Of a DNA stretch of 64,000 nt, positions 25,115-37,200 are shown in pieces. The stretch is taken from the NCBI RefSeq assembly GCF_018873765.1, contig NC_057926.1, positions 55,317,378-55,381,377 of the forward strand, written 5' to 3'. The stretch's first letter is position 1. Every line of letters starts with the position of its first letter. The translations under genes were made by a program, and so were the position numbers. Source of the stretch: Telopea speciosissima. Its lineage: Eukaryota > Streptophyta > Magnoliopsida > Proteales > Proteaceae. Under the pieces are notes generated by a model. That model was given only the letters and a program-made list of their open reading frames with translations, was not told where the DNA came from and did no database searches.

Positions 25115-27931
25115 TTTACCCCCCACTCTCTTGGGTCAGATTGTCCAAGAGAGTAGACTTTGCATTTTTGCTTTGACCCTTGGCGGTTGTCGAACCTTGG
25201 TGGTCTATGGACCTTACTGGCGTTGTGCTTGATGGTCTATGGACCTTGGTGTCATTGCGCCTTGGTGGTCTATTGGCATTGTGCCTTGGTGGTCAACGGA
25301 CCTTGGTGGCAATGCTCCTTGGTAGTCTATGGACCTTAGTAGTATTGTGCCTTGATGGTCAACGGACCTTGGTGGCATTGCGCCTTGGTGGTCTAAGGAC
25401 CTTGGTGGCCTATGGACCTTAGTGGCACTGCGCCTTGGTGGTCTGCGGACCTTGGTGGCCAACAGGCCTTGTTGGCATTACTCCTTGGTGGTCTACGGAC
25501 CTTGGTGGCCAACGGTCCTTGGTGGCATTGTGCCTTGGTGGTCTTTGGACCTTGGTGGCCAACGGGCCTTGGTGGCATTACGCCTTGGTGGTCTACGGAT
25601 CTTGGTGGCCAATGGACCTTGGTGCCATTACACCTTCGTGGTCTGGCCAACAGACCTTGGTGGCATTGTGCCTTGGTGGTCTACGAACCTTGGTGGCCAA
25701 CGGACCTTGGTGGCATTACGCCTTGGTGGCATTGTGCCTTGGTATTCGAACCATCTCCTACTCCACGAACTTCTCAGACTCTGCCTCTAAACCTCGAACT
25801 CTTGACAAATATGACGTCTCGTACTTCCCCTTTTTTTTTACTTGAATTGGTCTTTGGCCACAGACACATCTTTGCTCGAACCTCAACCTCGAACCTTTGC
25901 GAACTCCGACCTTTGACCTCAGACCTCGATCCTCGATCCTTGAACCTCGAACCTTGAACCTCGAACCTTGTCCCTGCCCATGGCCTGTCGCCAACGGCCC
26001 TTGGCCGTGGCCCCCTTTCTTTTTGGTTGATATTGACTAGAATTGGTCTTTGGCCACAGACACATCTTTGCTCAAACCTTGACCTCGAACCCTCATGAAC
26101 TTTGACCTCAGATCTCGGACCTCGAACCCTCACGAACTTCGACCTTGGACCTTGGACCTCGATCCTCGAACCTCGTCTATGGCCAACTTACGGTTCTGCT
26201 GGCCTCGAACCTTTTTTGAACTTGGTCTTTGCTTTTTGGTGCCCCCAAGTGTTTGCTTTTGGGAGGCAATGAATCATGATGCCTTCTGCATGCTTGCTTG
26301 ATCTCTCTTGGCCATTAGCTTCGCTTTGATGGCTTGCCTATCCTTGTGGCTTACCTCCGCACTTCTTGGCTCCTGTCTTGACGCTCGCTCGATGTGATCC
26401 GTGCCCATGACGTTCGTTCGACTCGATCCACGCCCGGCGAAGCTCAGTTGATTTGATCCGCGCCCGTTGATGCTCGTTCGATGTGATCTACGTATGTGAC
26501 GCTCGTTCGACTCGATCCACACCAGGCGACGCTCATTCGATTTGATTCGCGCCCGTTGACGCTCGTTCGATGTGATTCTCGCCTGTGACGCTTGTTCGAT
26601 GTGATTTGCGCTCATGATGCTCGTTTGACTCAATCGACTCCCGATGACTCTCATTCGATTCAATCCGCGCCTGTTGACGCTCGTTCGACTCGATCCACGC
26701 TAGGGCGACGCTCATTCGATTTGGTCCGCGCCCGAAGACGCTCATTAGATTCAGGCCCATTGACGCCCATTCGATGATCCGCGCCCGTGATGCCCATCCT
26801 CCGCGGTCGGTGCCTGGTGTGGATTCTTCTATTTGTTCCTCTTTCTCTTTCGTTTCTCTCTCCTACTTTTTCTCTCTTCTTCTCTTCTTCTCTTCTTCTC
26901 TTCTCCTCTCTTACTTTTTCTGTTACCTTTTCTCTCTTCTCTCTCTTCTCTCTCTTCTCTCTCTCTTGTCCTTTGGTTTTGGGCGGCAATCAATGTTGGA
27001 CTTATTTTTTTTTAATTTTATCTCCCTCTCTTCGATTGGCGCCCCCTTTCTGTCTCTTCTCTCTCCTACCTTTGCTCTCACTCAAGAGTCCACGCCCATG
27101 GCTTTTTGGGCGTGGACCCTTGGTTGCTTTGTTTTTTTTTTTTCGATCTTTCTTTTCTCTCTTCTCTCTCCTACCTTTGCTCTCACTCAAGAGTCTGCGC
27201 CCATGGCTTTTTGGGCGTGGACCCTTGGTCTTTTTTTTCTTTTTAGGTATGTTCGCTCATGGCCCTTCGTCCGCTGTCCGCGGCCCTTGGCGGTTGTCGC
27301 ACCCATCTGGGTTCCGCGTTCATCGTCTCTGGTCCACGGCTGTGACGCTCGTTTGATTCGGTTCTGTGCTCCTCTCCATTGGTCTATGCCTGTCTTCTCT
27401 GGTATATAAAATATTTGTTGTTCCTTGGTCTTTGGCCATAGACACACCTTTACTTGAACCTTGACCTTGACTCCTCGCGAACTTCATCCTTGGACTTTGA
27501 ACCTCGTCCTTGTCCATGGTCTGTTGTCTACGGCCCTTGGCCGTGGCAAATTTTTTTTTTTTTTTGTCGGACCTCTGGATTCAGCACTTTGGATTGTACA
27601 TATTGTGACGTCTTTCCCTTGCTACTTAAGGTTAAATTCTCATCTTCTTCGCGTACTGTTCCTCGTTGTTGATGCGTATGGTCTATTGACCTTAGTAGTC
27701 ATTCGATCTTGGCGACCTAGGGTTTCGATGGTTACCTGGGACCTCCCTCTCCTGAGAGACAGGGTTATTGGCTCTGCGATGCGAACTCACTGAAGGAGGT
27801 GATCCGTTCCCCTCCCTCGCAACATTGTTGGTGGAGGGAGCGGTCTTCTTACCCCGTGGTGCCATTGAGTAATTATGGAAACAAGCTAGTAGGTACGATG
27901 GCTAGCATCATTCCCACAGACGGCGCCAATC
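25115..27931. repeat. Interior of the LTR element: arrays of simple tandem repeats
   Basis: Five blocks are visible. 25195-25750 has CCTTGGTGGTCTACGGAC / CCTTGGTGGCCAAC units. About 25880-26180 is rich in GAACCTCGAACCTT. About 26380-26780 has GACGCTCGTTCGACTCGATC units of about 40 bp. 26830-26975 is a CT tract. At 27056-27121 and 27165-27230 there is a tandem duplication with CACGCCCATGGCTTTTTGGG. Long open frames cross these arrays on both strands but only encode the repeats. Confidence 0.8.
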
Positions 27932-28608
27932 TGTTGCGTCAAGAAATCGTCCGACAGTCCCTTTGAGTGTCGTAACCTGCAAAAGGACTAAGGGTGACAA
28001 TGGAGAACCGGTGTGGTTCCGGCCTAGGACTCTCTGATGCCAAAATTAGATCTCCTGAGCAAACAGATGAATGAATAACATTCAAGATGATTTTATGGAG
28101 TAGAGTACCTTCCCTTTTATAGTGGGGTGTGGCGGTGTGGAGAGTCCCAGTTGATGGTGAGTAGTCTTCGTAGTTGATAGAGTCCCTGAGTAGCAGAGCT
28201 CATCCTTGATTGGTTGTCTTCCCATGAGACGTAGTGTCATGATAGACTTGGTAGTTGTCTTCCCGTGAGACGTAGTGTCATGATAGACTTGGTAGTTGTA
28301 TTCCCGTAGTGTCATGATAGACTTGGTATCCTTGATGGATAGACCCATCTACGTGGTAGATGAGGTTCCTGGTATATGAGTCCGTCTAGACTACGTGACT
28401 GGTAGGCGATGGCCTAGAGTCCTGGAGACGGTGCATGTCTTGTAGATGGTGACGGTGCCCAAGGGTGGCCACGCCCTAGGGGGTTCGCGCCTATGGGTGT
28501 CGGTGGTTGGCGCCTGCGCTTGGTCTTCTCTTGGCCCCGATATGGTCCTCCTCCTTGGGCCAGGCACGTGGTAGCCTCTGATTGGTTGGTGTGATTTTGG
28601 GTTTATCA
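27932..28608 (-). repeat. 5' LTR of the nested element
   Basis: 677 bp, with the same ends as the other LTR and the same minus-strand TATAAAAGG box at about 28111-28121. It has about three of the 40-bp tandem units (28214-28329). The primer-binding site follows directly inside, at about 27912-27930. Confidence 0.88.
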
Positions 28609-29345
28609 GGGGTAGATTAGAAGGTACCAAGAAGAAGAAGAGCTCAACTCAACTTTTCGACTCTTATCCATCAAGCTAAACTCCCAAAGAAGAATCGCTT
28701 AAAGTTTTCCACTTTTTTTATTTCTGTTTACCTCTACTTGCGGTCTTGTATGTTCTTCATATGCGACCGGTAGTGGTTCTCAATGAACTGCTTGGCCGTG
28801 GCCACTCTTTCCCGGGTAAGACTTGAACCCAACTCCTCTTCCCCCGACTATTAATTGAACTTGTCTTCCTCCTCCCGATCCTCCTCCATCTCTACACCTC
28901 TTTCTCTCTCTTTCTGAGCTTCCTCTGATGCCTCCCGAACAAAACCATATTCTCTCTCTCTCTCTCTCTCTCTAGAGTATGTTTATCTATCTGTCAATAT
29001 ATTTGGTATGAGTTTGTCGCAGGTGGAGGAGGAGGGAGAGTGTAGGTTGTCGATGGCGCGTGATGGTCGCCTCCCTCTGAGTTGCAAGTCTCCAACGATG
29101 AAGAGAATGGTTTGTATTTGGGGTTTTACCCTTAAGGGTATTATGGGAAGTTCATCCTGTGGCAAGGGTATTTTCGTCATTGAAAAAGAGTTAACATTGA
29201 TTTAACTGCGCAGACCTAACGGAGTGGACTAAGTTGAAATAAAGTCATATTATAAGGGGTGTCTGTCATATTTTGATAATTTTGGGGTGTCCGTGATATA
29301 CAATAAACTTATAGGGGGTGTCCATAAAATTTTCCCTTGTTTCTA

Positions 29346-29741
29346 TTGCTATTATATACCTCTTTTTACCAAGTCAAAGAGATATGTAATGACTTTTTTT
29401 TTTTCTTACGGGGAAGTTTGAATATTAGGAGGAACTTAATTAGTATTATAACAAGTTTTGTCAACATAGTAGACTAATCATTCTTATGTGGTTAAAATAT
29501 ATGTTTCAAACATATGTGTCAATGAAAATAAGGTAAATTTGGTAAAAATAAAAGATAAAACTGTTTTGTTAATATGACATTCAATACATGTTTCTTTTTT
29601 CTATAACAGCAGAAACAGTTTGTTTCTAGGTTTATCATACAACCTTTGTTGGTAAAGAATTACTATAAAAATCCAGAAACAGAAAATTTGTTTCTAACTC
29701 AAAACCAGTTTTTTGAAATAAAATCATTGCCATACACACCC
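29346..29741. other. Spacer downstream of receptor kinase B
   Basis: AT-rich sequence between the Mutator element and the stop codon of gene B; probably contains its 3' UTR. No other feature is seen. Confidence 0.5.
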
Positions 29742-32700
29742 TTAACCATTGGTACTCGGCGTAGTTGACGGGCTAATTAATTTCTGAGTCCCATAATCGG
29801 GTGAAGCTGGTGGCGGTGGTATGTTCTTGGGCAGCTGTTCATCATCATAACTTGCTAGATTAATGTCCATCACCTTAATTGGGTTATCCACCTTGTACTC
29901 CTCACCCCTAGTCACCATTAAAATTTCCAATACCTCGTCCATAGAAGGTCTCAATTCCTTCTCATGTTGGAGACAACGAAATGCTAACTCTGCAACCAAT
30001 GTTACAATCCTCCTTGTTGCGTGATCCGATTCAAACCCAAGGCATGGGTCAACCAACTCTTGCAAAGCTCCTTTTTGGATCTTTTTCATTGCCATGTTTG
30101 CCAAATTAATCTCATCTCGATGCCTACTGGTATCTATAGCGGGCTTAGATGATATGAGCTCAATCAAGACCACCCCAAAGCTATAAACATCACTCTTGTC
30201 CGTAAGCTGGTAGGATCGGTGATACTCGGGATCAACATAACCTGGAGTCCCTTGAGGAGCAGTGGAGACGTAGGAAGCATCAGTAGGGAACAGACGGCAT
30301 AGCCCAAAATCTGCAACTTTGACATGGAAATGATTGTCAAGGAGGATATTGCTTGTTTTCACATCACGGTGTATGATATCAGAAGCGTGGAGGTAGGAGA
30401 GTGCACTTGCAGTCTCTATGGCTATACTCATGCGGACGGGCCATGGGAGTGATCCAACCTTCCTTCTATCACCATGGAGATGATCAGCGACAGTGCCGTT
30501 TGGAATGAACTCATAAACAAGGAGGAGTTCTTGGCTGCGATATGAAGTGCACCCATGAAGAGTGACAAGGTTTCGATGGCGCAAACAAGTGAGGATCTCG
30601 ATTTCATTCATGAACCTCTCAACATGTTTGTAGTTGTTATTGTAAAGCCTCTTGATTGCAACCACACGTCCATCTTGGAGCTTACCTGTTTGTGAATTAA
30701 GGACGACAATCCATCAAATGGCTAGACGTAATAGTTAACCAACAAAATACTAAGAGATTAGGTGGAGATCGATGACCCAATAGTATATTAAGACACATGC
30801 ATCCAGCAAGGTCCCGGTTGACTAGCTAGATAACTGATGTGGGACTATACCTCTATAACTGCTAAGTACATCTCGATCAATATATATATACTCCCAACTC
30901 ATTTGTATCTTCAATATACACCTGAACATACATCTTAAAGATGGAATGTGGAGATGACCCAATAAAATGTGGGCGTGAATCATGTCGTTGTATAAATACC
31001 GTCCTTGGCCCTTCAGGACAACTCACATGGAATCCACTGTTGTAACCCAAGAGGAGTGGATTCGATCCATGTGAATGGCCCTGGAGGGCCGTGGATGGTT
31101 ACTTGTACAAGAACATGCTCCGGTCTCATAATACGTTAAGACACAGCTAAGGTCCCTAATTACAGATGCAGGTCTATAACTCTATAACTTCTACCAGTCT
31201 CTAAAGAATAATTTTCACATAAATTTCACTAGGGAGAAGGAAAGGAATAACATTGGAGGTTTCTTCTTAATTTCTAACGTACCATGGTATACAGTAGCAG
31301 AGCCACCATCTCCGAGTACATTAACTGAACTGAAATTATTAGTGGCTTCTTCGAGCTCAGCGTAGGAGAAGATGGGGATTCCAAAGTGGCTGCTGCCCTT
31401 TCCAAGGTCTGTCTTCAAGGAGAAAGTGCGGAGTACTCCACGGTTATGTTCAGTCCGGTATTTGTAGATTATGTAGAAAAATATGCTTGTCAAAAGGATT
31501 CCTGCTGCAACTCCTACGGGAATACCTGAGAATGGATGAGGAGAATACTTTGAAATTTTTCATTAACCTTCTATGTTATAGATGTGATCTACTCTGGCCG
31601 GCAGTGTGAGTTTCAATCAACTTTTTTTTTTGAATGAAAAATATATTATGGCACAAGAGCAAAATACAACATAAAGCCGACGGTAAGGGTGAGGGTGAGG
31701 GTGAGGGTGGGGGTGGGGGAGGGGGGCAACTAATTAAAAGTTGATACATCAAAAACAGGGTGGGGAAGAAACATTGAAATACTAATCTTTTGATCAACTA
31801 ATCAAAGAGTAAAAGAGAAAAGGGAGAATATGTAAGTTGTATTTGGTATGTATTCTAGGTCGAATTCGCATTCTTTGATGATAGAACATGGATTATTGTC
31901 TGTGACCTCACACAGTTGGAATAAGGGTTGTTAATTTGAAGTTATGTTTTGAGTTTCAAGTCACATAATAATGGAGAATAAATTACCTATTCCAATAATC
32001 TTCGATTGGGTCTTCTTCCCTGCATCAGTCAACAGAAATTACATCTCTTAGTTTAGACATTTAAGATTAGAAGATAAACTGATGACATAATAAACAGAAT
32101 CCAAAAGTCTACCCATACACACAAACCACAGTTGATATTGATGAGGGCCAAAAAAAGGGATCAAAGAATGATGAAGAAAAGGGTATATAATTAATCTATA
32201 AGATCGAGTCTTGATGATGATCAGCTGTTACCTTGATCTGAATTCCATATTCTATCTTTTGGATTGGAACAAAAAAAGCTTTCATCGTCGTAGCTGACAC
32301 AGAAGGTTCCATTCTCTTCACACTGATTACATAGTTGGGGAAGGATCCAACGAAGACGAAACCCAACAGTGAATAATTGTGAGACATGATCAACCGGCCC
32401 ATATTGGAATGTGGTAGGTACCACATCCACTGGAAGATGAACCAATTTGCAGTCATATGGTGGAGAGCTTTGATTATTATCGAGAGTAGTACTACTTGGT
32501 GGAAGTGGCGCAGGTGCATCTGCTGTTGTTACATCAGCTGGTATTGCCTCAACTTTGCAATAATCTGTGTTAGGAGAGCCATTAATGCATACTCTTAGTG
32601 TAAGATTGGGGCTTATCACTTGAGCTGAAAGATGATGGAAAAAGGTTGGCCCCATAGTTGTAAAATTGTTGAAGAGGAACTTGCATCTCTCATTGTCGTT

Positions 32701-33093
32701 GAGCAAGTCTGCTTGGGTGAACCTCAGGTAATGAGCTAATAAGGTCTTGTTGGTGTAGTCGATGCTATGAACCTCATACATATTATTATTAACACAATTC
32801 TGATCATCCCAGGAATTGATCACTGGAATGGAAACATTTATGCAATGAAGGCGTTCTAATCCACAGCCCCAGTTGTCGTTGAAGAAGGGATAACTGATGT
32901 TTAAGTTCCCGCAGAATTGGGCCTGACCACAACAATATGAGAACTGTTCATCTTCTGTAGCTGCTGAGATAATAATAGGAAGCTGGAGGAATATTCGAAT
33001 TAGGAACAGGGGAATTAAGGCAACATTAAGATTATTAACAAACAAGGCGGCATTGATGAAGGGAAAACAGATAGAACAATCACCACCCATCAT
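29742..33093 (-). CDS. LRK10L: LRK10L-type receptor-like kinase B, altered glycine loop
   Basis: Exons: 33093-32232, 32019-31987, 31525-31283 and 30685-29742; phase 1 throughout; 693 residues. Two ATGs in a row open the protein (MMGGDCSICFPF). The ectodomain begins YCCGQAQFCGNLNISYPF and ends with CNQCEENGTFC. The mini-exon encodes KKTQSKIIGI. The transmembrane segment is GVAAGILLTSIFFYIIYKY. The kinase has VAIK, HRDVKTSN, ADFGLCR and the [10 protein letters not shown] segment, all intact. The odd point is the glycine loop GDGGSATVYHG: paralogues have [11 protein letters not shown], so the tip Phe and the third Gly are replaced by Ser and Ala. Catalysis may be weakened, but the rest of the core looks maintained. 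The intron before the kinase exon is enlarged by a foldback. Confidence 0.92.
30986..31112. repeat. Foldback element in the last intron of receptor kinase B
   Basis: The left arm TTGTATAAATACCGTCC...TCACATGGAATCCACT pairs with the right arm AGTGGATTCGATCCATGTGA...GGATGGTTACTTGTACAA. It accounts for much of the extra length of this intron compared with genes A and C. Confidence 0.7.
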
Positions 33094-33510
33094 CCTCGCC
33101 CTTGCTGCACTATACTAACTCAAAACCCAATTCTAAAACCAAAGCTAATTAAAATCCGGCCATTAAACAAGAGCTTTTTCTTTTTCTTTGGTAGAAAAAA
33201 CAAAAAATACAAAACAAGGAACGACCTACCCCCATTAGCTAGCTAGAAAGAGCCTTAATTAAGAAAGTAGATCATGGTTTTCACGACGACCCGTTAGTTG
33301 ACTTGGAATGATATATATTGAAAGTAGAAACTATTGTATTTGGGTCCTAGCTACTTCAAAGTCAATTAATTGATGATAGGTTCGGTCTGGTTTCAGTCAG
33401 GTTGAATCGGGTTCAGTCTGTTATATATTGAGTCAATCTTAAACCAAACTGTCAGTTTCTTATCAATTTGTAGTCGGTCCATTATTGGATTTGGTTCGTT
33501 TCGATTTTGG

Positions 33511-33541
<31 letters not shown>

Positions 33542-34037
33542 GTAGATAAGAAAATTAATGGGAAAAACCTTATTCTTCGATCGGTTTCTTATCAGGGGCT
33601 ACTATTGGTCTAGTTTCAAGTTTTTACTGGGTTTGATCAGTTTCAGTTACGATTGTGCATTCAGCCACTCCCAATCGATTTTTAATTTTACTAATTCCAT
33701 AAACCCCAATTCAAAACCAAACCAATAAACTGTTATTAATCGATTTAATTAGCAAGATTGAACCGATCGGTTTTGGTTTTGGTTTTGGTCGAACCAACCA
33801 ATCGATGATTCAAGGTGAACTTTACAACCTGCTAACACTACTACATGCCGTGCACACATATATAAAAAAGAATAACAATGCACGACAGAAAATATAGATT
33901 ACCAATAATTTTTCACCGGAATGATCGACTTCATAGAATAATTAATTAAATACTCTAAAGACACATGAGGTAGGCACGATGCTTGGATTAAAAATTATAA
34001 ATTTGGCACTTATTTCATATACAATAATTTAGCTATA
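33094..34037. other. Upstream region of receptor kinase B
   Basis: 33240-33500 is shared with the upstream region of gene A (TAGATCATGG, ACCCGT.GGTTGACT, TCAATCTTAAACCAAACTGT). A (TA)n tract lies at 33518-33542. About 33660-33800 is a GGTTTTGGTTTTGG/AACCAA-rich repeat. No gene is seen. Confidence 0.55.
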
Positions 34038-34066
34038 TACGATTCACCCAAAAAAAAAAAAAAAAT
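34038..34066. repeat. Micro-insertion of poly(A) with 11-bp direct repeats
   Basis: TACGATTCACCC followed by about 16 A, between direct repeats ATTTAGCTATA at 34027-34037 and 34067-34077. It looks like a severely shortened product of target-primed reverse transcription. Confidence 0.6.
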
Positions 34067-34203
34067 ATTTAGCTATACGTTTCAAACAAGTACGTAGAGG
34101 CTAAGGGATCCGATAAGAAGGAAAATTAACTGGTGTACTTGGCATAGTTGGCCGGCTAACTAATCAATTTGTTAGTATTAATCCCGGCCTTAATCGGGTG
34201 AAG

Positions 34204-37200
34204 TTAGAATATGTCCATCACCTCTGTGTTATCCACCTTGTATTCCTCCTGATCAACCCAAGTTGCAGTTAAAATCTCGAATACCTCGTCCATGGAAGGC
34301 CTCAATTCTTGCTCATGTTGGAGACAACGAAATGCTAACTCTGCAACCACGGTTACAATCCTCCTTGTTGTGGAATCCGATTCAAACCCAAGGCATGGGT
34401 CAACCAACTCTTTCAAATCTCCATTTTGTATCTTGTTCATTGCCATGTTTGCCAAATTAATCTCATCTCGATGCCTACTGATATCAACAGCTGGTTGTGA
34501 TGATATGAGTTCAATCAAGATCACCCCAAAGCTATAAACATCACTCTTGTCCGTAAGCTGGTAGGAACGGTGATACTCGGGATCAACATAACCTGGAGTC
34601 CCTTGAGGAGCAGTGGAGACATGGGAAGCATCAGTAGGGAACAGACGGCATAACCCAAAATCTGCCACTTTGACATGGAAATGATTGTCAAGGAGGATAT
34701 TGCTTGTTTTCACATCACGGTGTATGATATCAGATGCGTGGAGGTAGGAGAGTGTAGTTGCAGTCTCCATGGCAATGCTCATTCGGACAGGCCATGGGAG
34801 TGATCCAACCTTCCTTCTATCACCATGGAGATGATCAGCAACAGTACCATTTGGAATGAACTCATAAACAAGGAGGAGTTCACGGCTACGGTATGAAGTG
34901 CACCCGTAAAGAGTCACAAGGTTTTGATGCCGCAAACGAGTGAGGATCTCGATTTCATTCATGAACCTCTCAACATGCTTGGAGTTGTAACGGTAAAGCC
35001 GCTTGATTGCAACAACTCGTCCGTCTGGAAGATTTCCTGATTGTAAATTAAGGATAATCATCAATCAAATCAAATGGTAAGACATAATAATATATATATT
35101 AAATAAAGTAAGATAACCCACGAAATACCATTTTGCTTTGAATTGGGGAATTGGGGTCTAACCTAAAAGATTAAGGCTTTAGGTGATCAAGTGACCAAAT
35201 AATATTATTTTAAGACATATTTAAAGCCCATATAGCTGATGTGGGATTATACATGTATAACTTGTAACATCTCTCAACAATAAATTAAAAAATTCATTAG
35301 ATTGAAGGAAAGGATTGCCTTGCGTTGACATGGCCACCGAGGTTTCTTCTTTCTTACCGTGGTATACAGTACCAAAGCCACCATCTCCAAGTTCATTATC
35401 AGAACTGAAATTATTGGTGGCTTCTTCGAGCTCAGCGTAGGAGAAGATGGGAACTCCAAACTGGGTGCTCCCCTTTTCTAGGTCTGTCTTCAAGGAGATT
35501 AACCTTCGGACTCCGCCAAGTTTACGTGTAGTCCGGTATTTGTAGAACATGATGAAAAATAAGCTTGTCAAGAGGATTCCTGCCGCAACTCCTGTGGGAA
35601 TACCTGAGAATGGATGAGGAGAATACTTAGAAATGGTATTGAGACCGGATCCGCCGTGTTCGTTTCGGCCACGATTCCTGGCCAAAACTCACGGAAACGG
35701 AGAGGGCAAAATGGTCCCACCACCTCCCCCCCCCAAAAAAAAAAAAAAAAAAAAAAAACCCCTCTATATTGGTTTTTTGAGGGTCAACACAGTTTGATCC
35801 GGATACAGCCGATCTGTATCAGTATTGGTGGATTCATATTAGCGCCGATACCATGCACTAAGTTGCAATCCCAAGTTTATAAACCCCAGGGCTGAGATTT
35901 CTAGGCTCGAGGTTAGGCTGGACCGGGCCTGGGCTGAACCTTAGTCTGAGCTTGTCTAACCTTGTATTTCCAAATATATATGTATAGGCTTTTACCCTTA
36001 TTGAAAGAAAAAATATGTTATCCAAAATGGACAAAAAGGTAAGCTTATATCTTTTCAGCAACTATTATAATAAAATTTAGGGTGATTTTATGTCTTTACT
36101 TGGGAGTGTAGGCTGCTGCGTTCAAACACATGGAGCGGCCATTCAGGGGGGCGTGGTGGTTATTTCACCCATGCCCATGTGTCTTGGCGCATACTACGTC
36201 CCCAACACAGGGAACATTTGGCCTAAAATTTAATACTTATATAAATATATAATGGGATCAGAGAGGGAAAGCCACAACGCCAACTCAAAAGTGAAATTGT
36301 AGATCTTCTCGCATATCACTATTCATGTGAGGGATATTTATGTCATAAATAAAAGGGGAAAGGACATAAAGGGCATTTATGACATATCACCCCCTAACAA
36401 GAACAGTGATATATGGGGGTGTGTAATTTCATTTTTGAGCTGACATTGTGATTTTTCTTTTTCCCATATATAATATATATAATTATACATCATACATATG
36501 GACTTAACTCCTCTCAAGTTCCCTGTCCGGTCAGGTTTGTAGGTTCCTCTCATAGGGGGTCAGAAATGACGACCTCACCCCCTGTCTGAACACACTGATC
36601 GGGTGGGGCGAAGTCGTCATTTCTGTCCTCCCTATGAGAGGAACCTATGAACCTGACCGGGCAGAGAACCTGAGAGGAGAAAAATTCCATACATATAGGC
36701 TACTAAGGTTAATCAAGGCAGGCAGTGCTGGACTGGGCCTGGGCTGGGCTGTGTTGTTTAAAAAAAACCCAGTTGAGCCCGGCCCGGTTGCACCACTAGT
36801 TGGAATAAGGGTAGTTTGAAAGTCACATAATGGAGAATAAATTACCTATTACAATAATCTTTGTTTGGATCTTGTGCCCTGCATCATGTGTCAACATAAA
36901 ACACAACATTTATCAATTAGTTTGGACATTAAGACTAGAAGATACATTAAGTAATGACATAAACAGAACCCCACAAGTCTACGTACACAAATCAAAGTTG
37001 TAATTAATTGATGAGGGCAAAATATATTAGTGAGTGATCAAAGAATCATTCAAAACATGCTTAATTAATTTGCCTTGCAAAATAAGAGTCCTCATCCAGC
37101 AGTTTACCTTTTTCTTGATTCCTTCTACCCTTTGGATTGGAGCAAATCACATTTTGATAGCCGTGCACACAGACTGTTCCATTCTTGTCACACTGATGAC

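Larger units (their letters stand above)
24300..28608 (-). mobile_element. Non-autonomous LTR retrotransposon fossil (Ty3/gypsy-like, LARD type)
   Basis: Two direct long terminal repeats (TG...CA ends) at 24300-25114 and 27932-28608 bracket a 2.8-kb interior. The 5-bp target duplication GGGGT lies at 24295-24299 and 28609-28613. Orientation is minus: next to the right-hand LTR the minus strand has a primer-binding site TGGCGCCGTCTGTGGGAA, the type used by several plant Ty3/gypsy lineages. Next to the left-hand LTR is the purine tract AGAGAGTGGGGGG. No gag or pol is recognisable. By eye the LTRs differ by roughly 6% over their first 330 bases, so the insertion is perhaps a few million years old; the rate is assumed. 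It is a fossil nested in the Mutator element. Confidence 0.9.
23534..29336. mobile_element. Mutator-type (MULE) non-autonomous element, split by an LTR element
   Basis: The ends are inverted repeats of about 65 bp: GGGAAAATTTCACGGACACC at the left, and the reverse complement of the right end reads GGGAAAATTTTATGGACACC. The arms stay alike through AAGTTTATYGTATATCA. A perfect 9-bp direct repeat TTGTTTCTA lies at 23525-23533 and 29337-29345, the length typical of Mutator elements. Without the nested LTR element (24300-28608) and its duplicated 5 bp it is about 1.5 kb. No transposase is visible. A short stretch at about 23770-23830 can be read as SPAPTPAPAT and might be a captured host gene piece; this is weak. 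Confidence 0.88.

Noticed and set aside
25412-25957. Long plus- and minus-strand ORFs in the LTR element (up to 181 codons)
   Set aside because: They only translate tandem repeats; several frames on both strands are open at once and no protein domain is present.
25195-26780. Regular repeats that might suggest a CRISPR array
   Set aside because: Units vary, have no unique spacers between constant repeats, and the window is clearly plant nuclear DNA.
26774-27409. 211-codon plus-strand ORF rich in Ser, Leu and Phe
   Set aside because: It is produced by a CT-rich tract and a tandem duplication in the interior of the LTR element, not by a gene.
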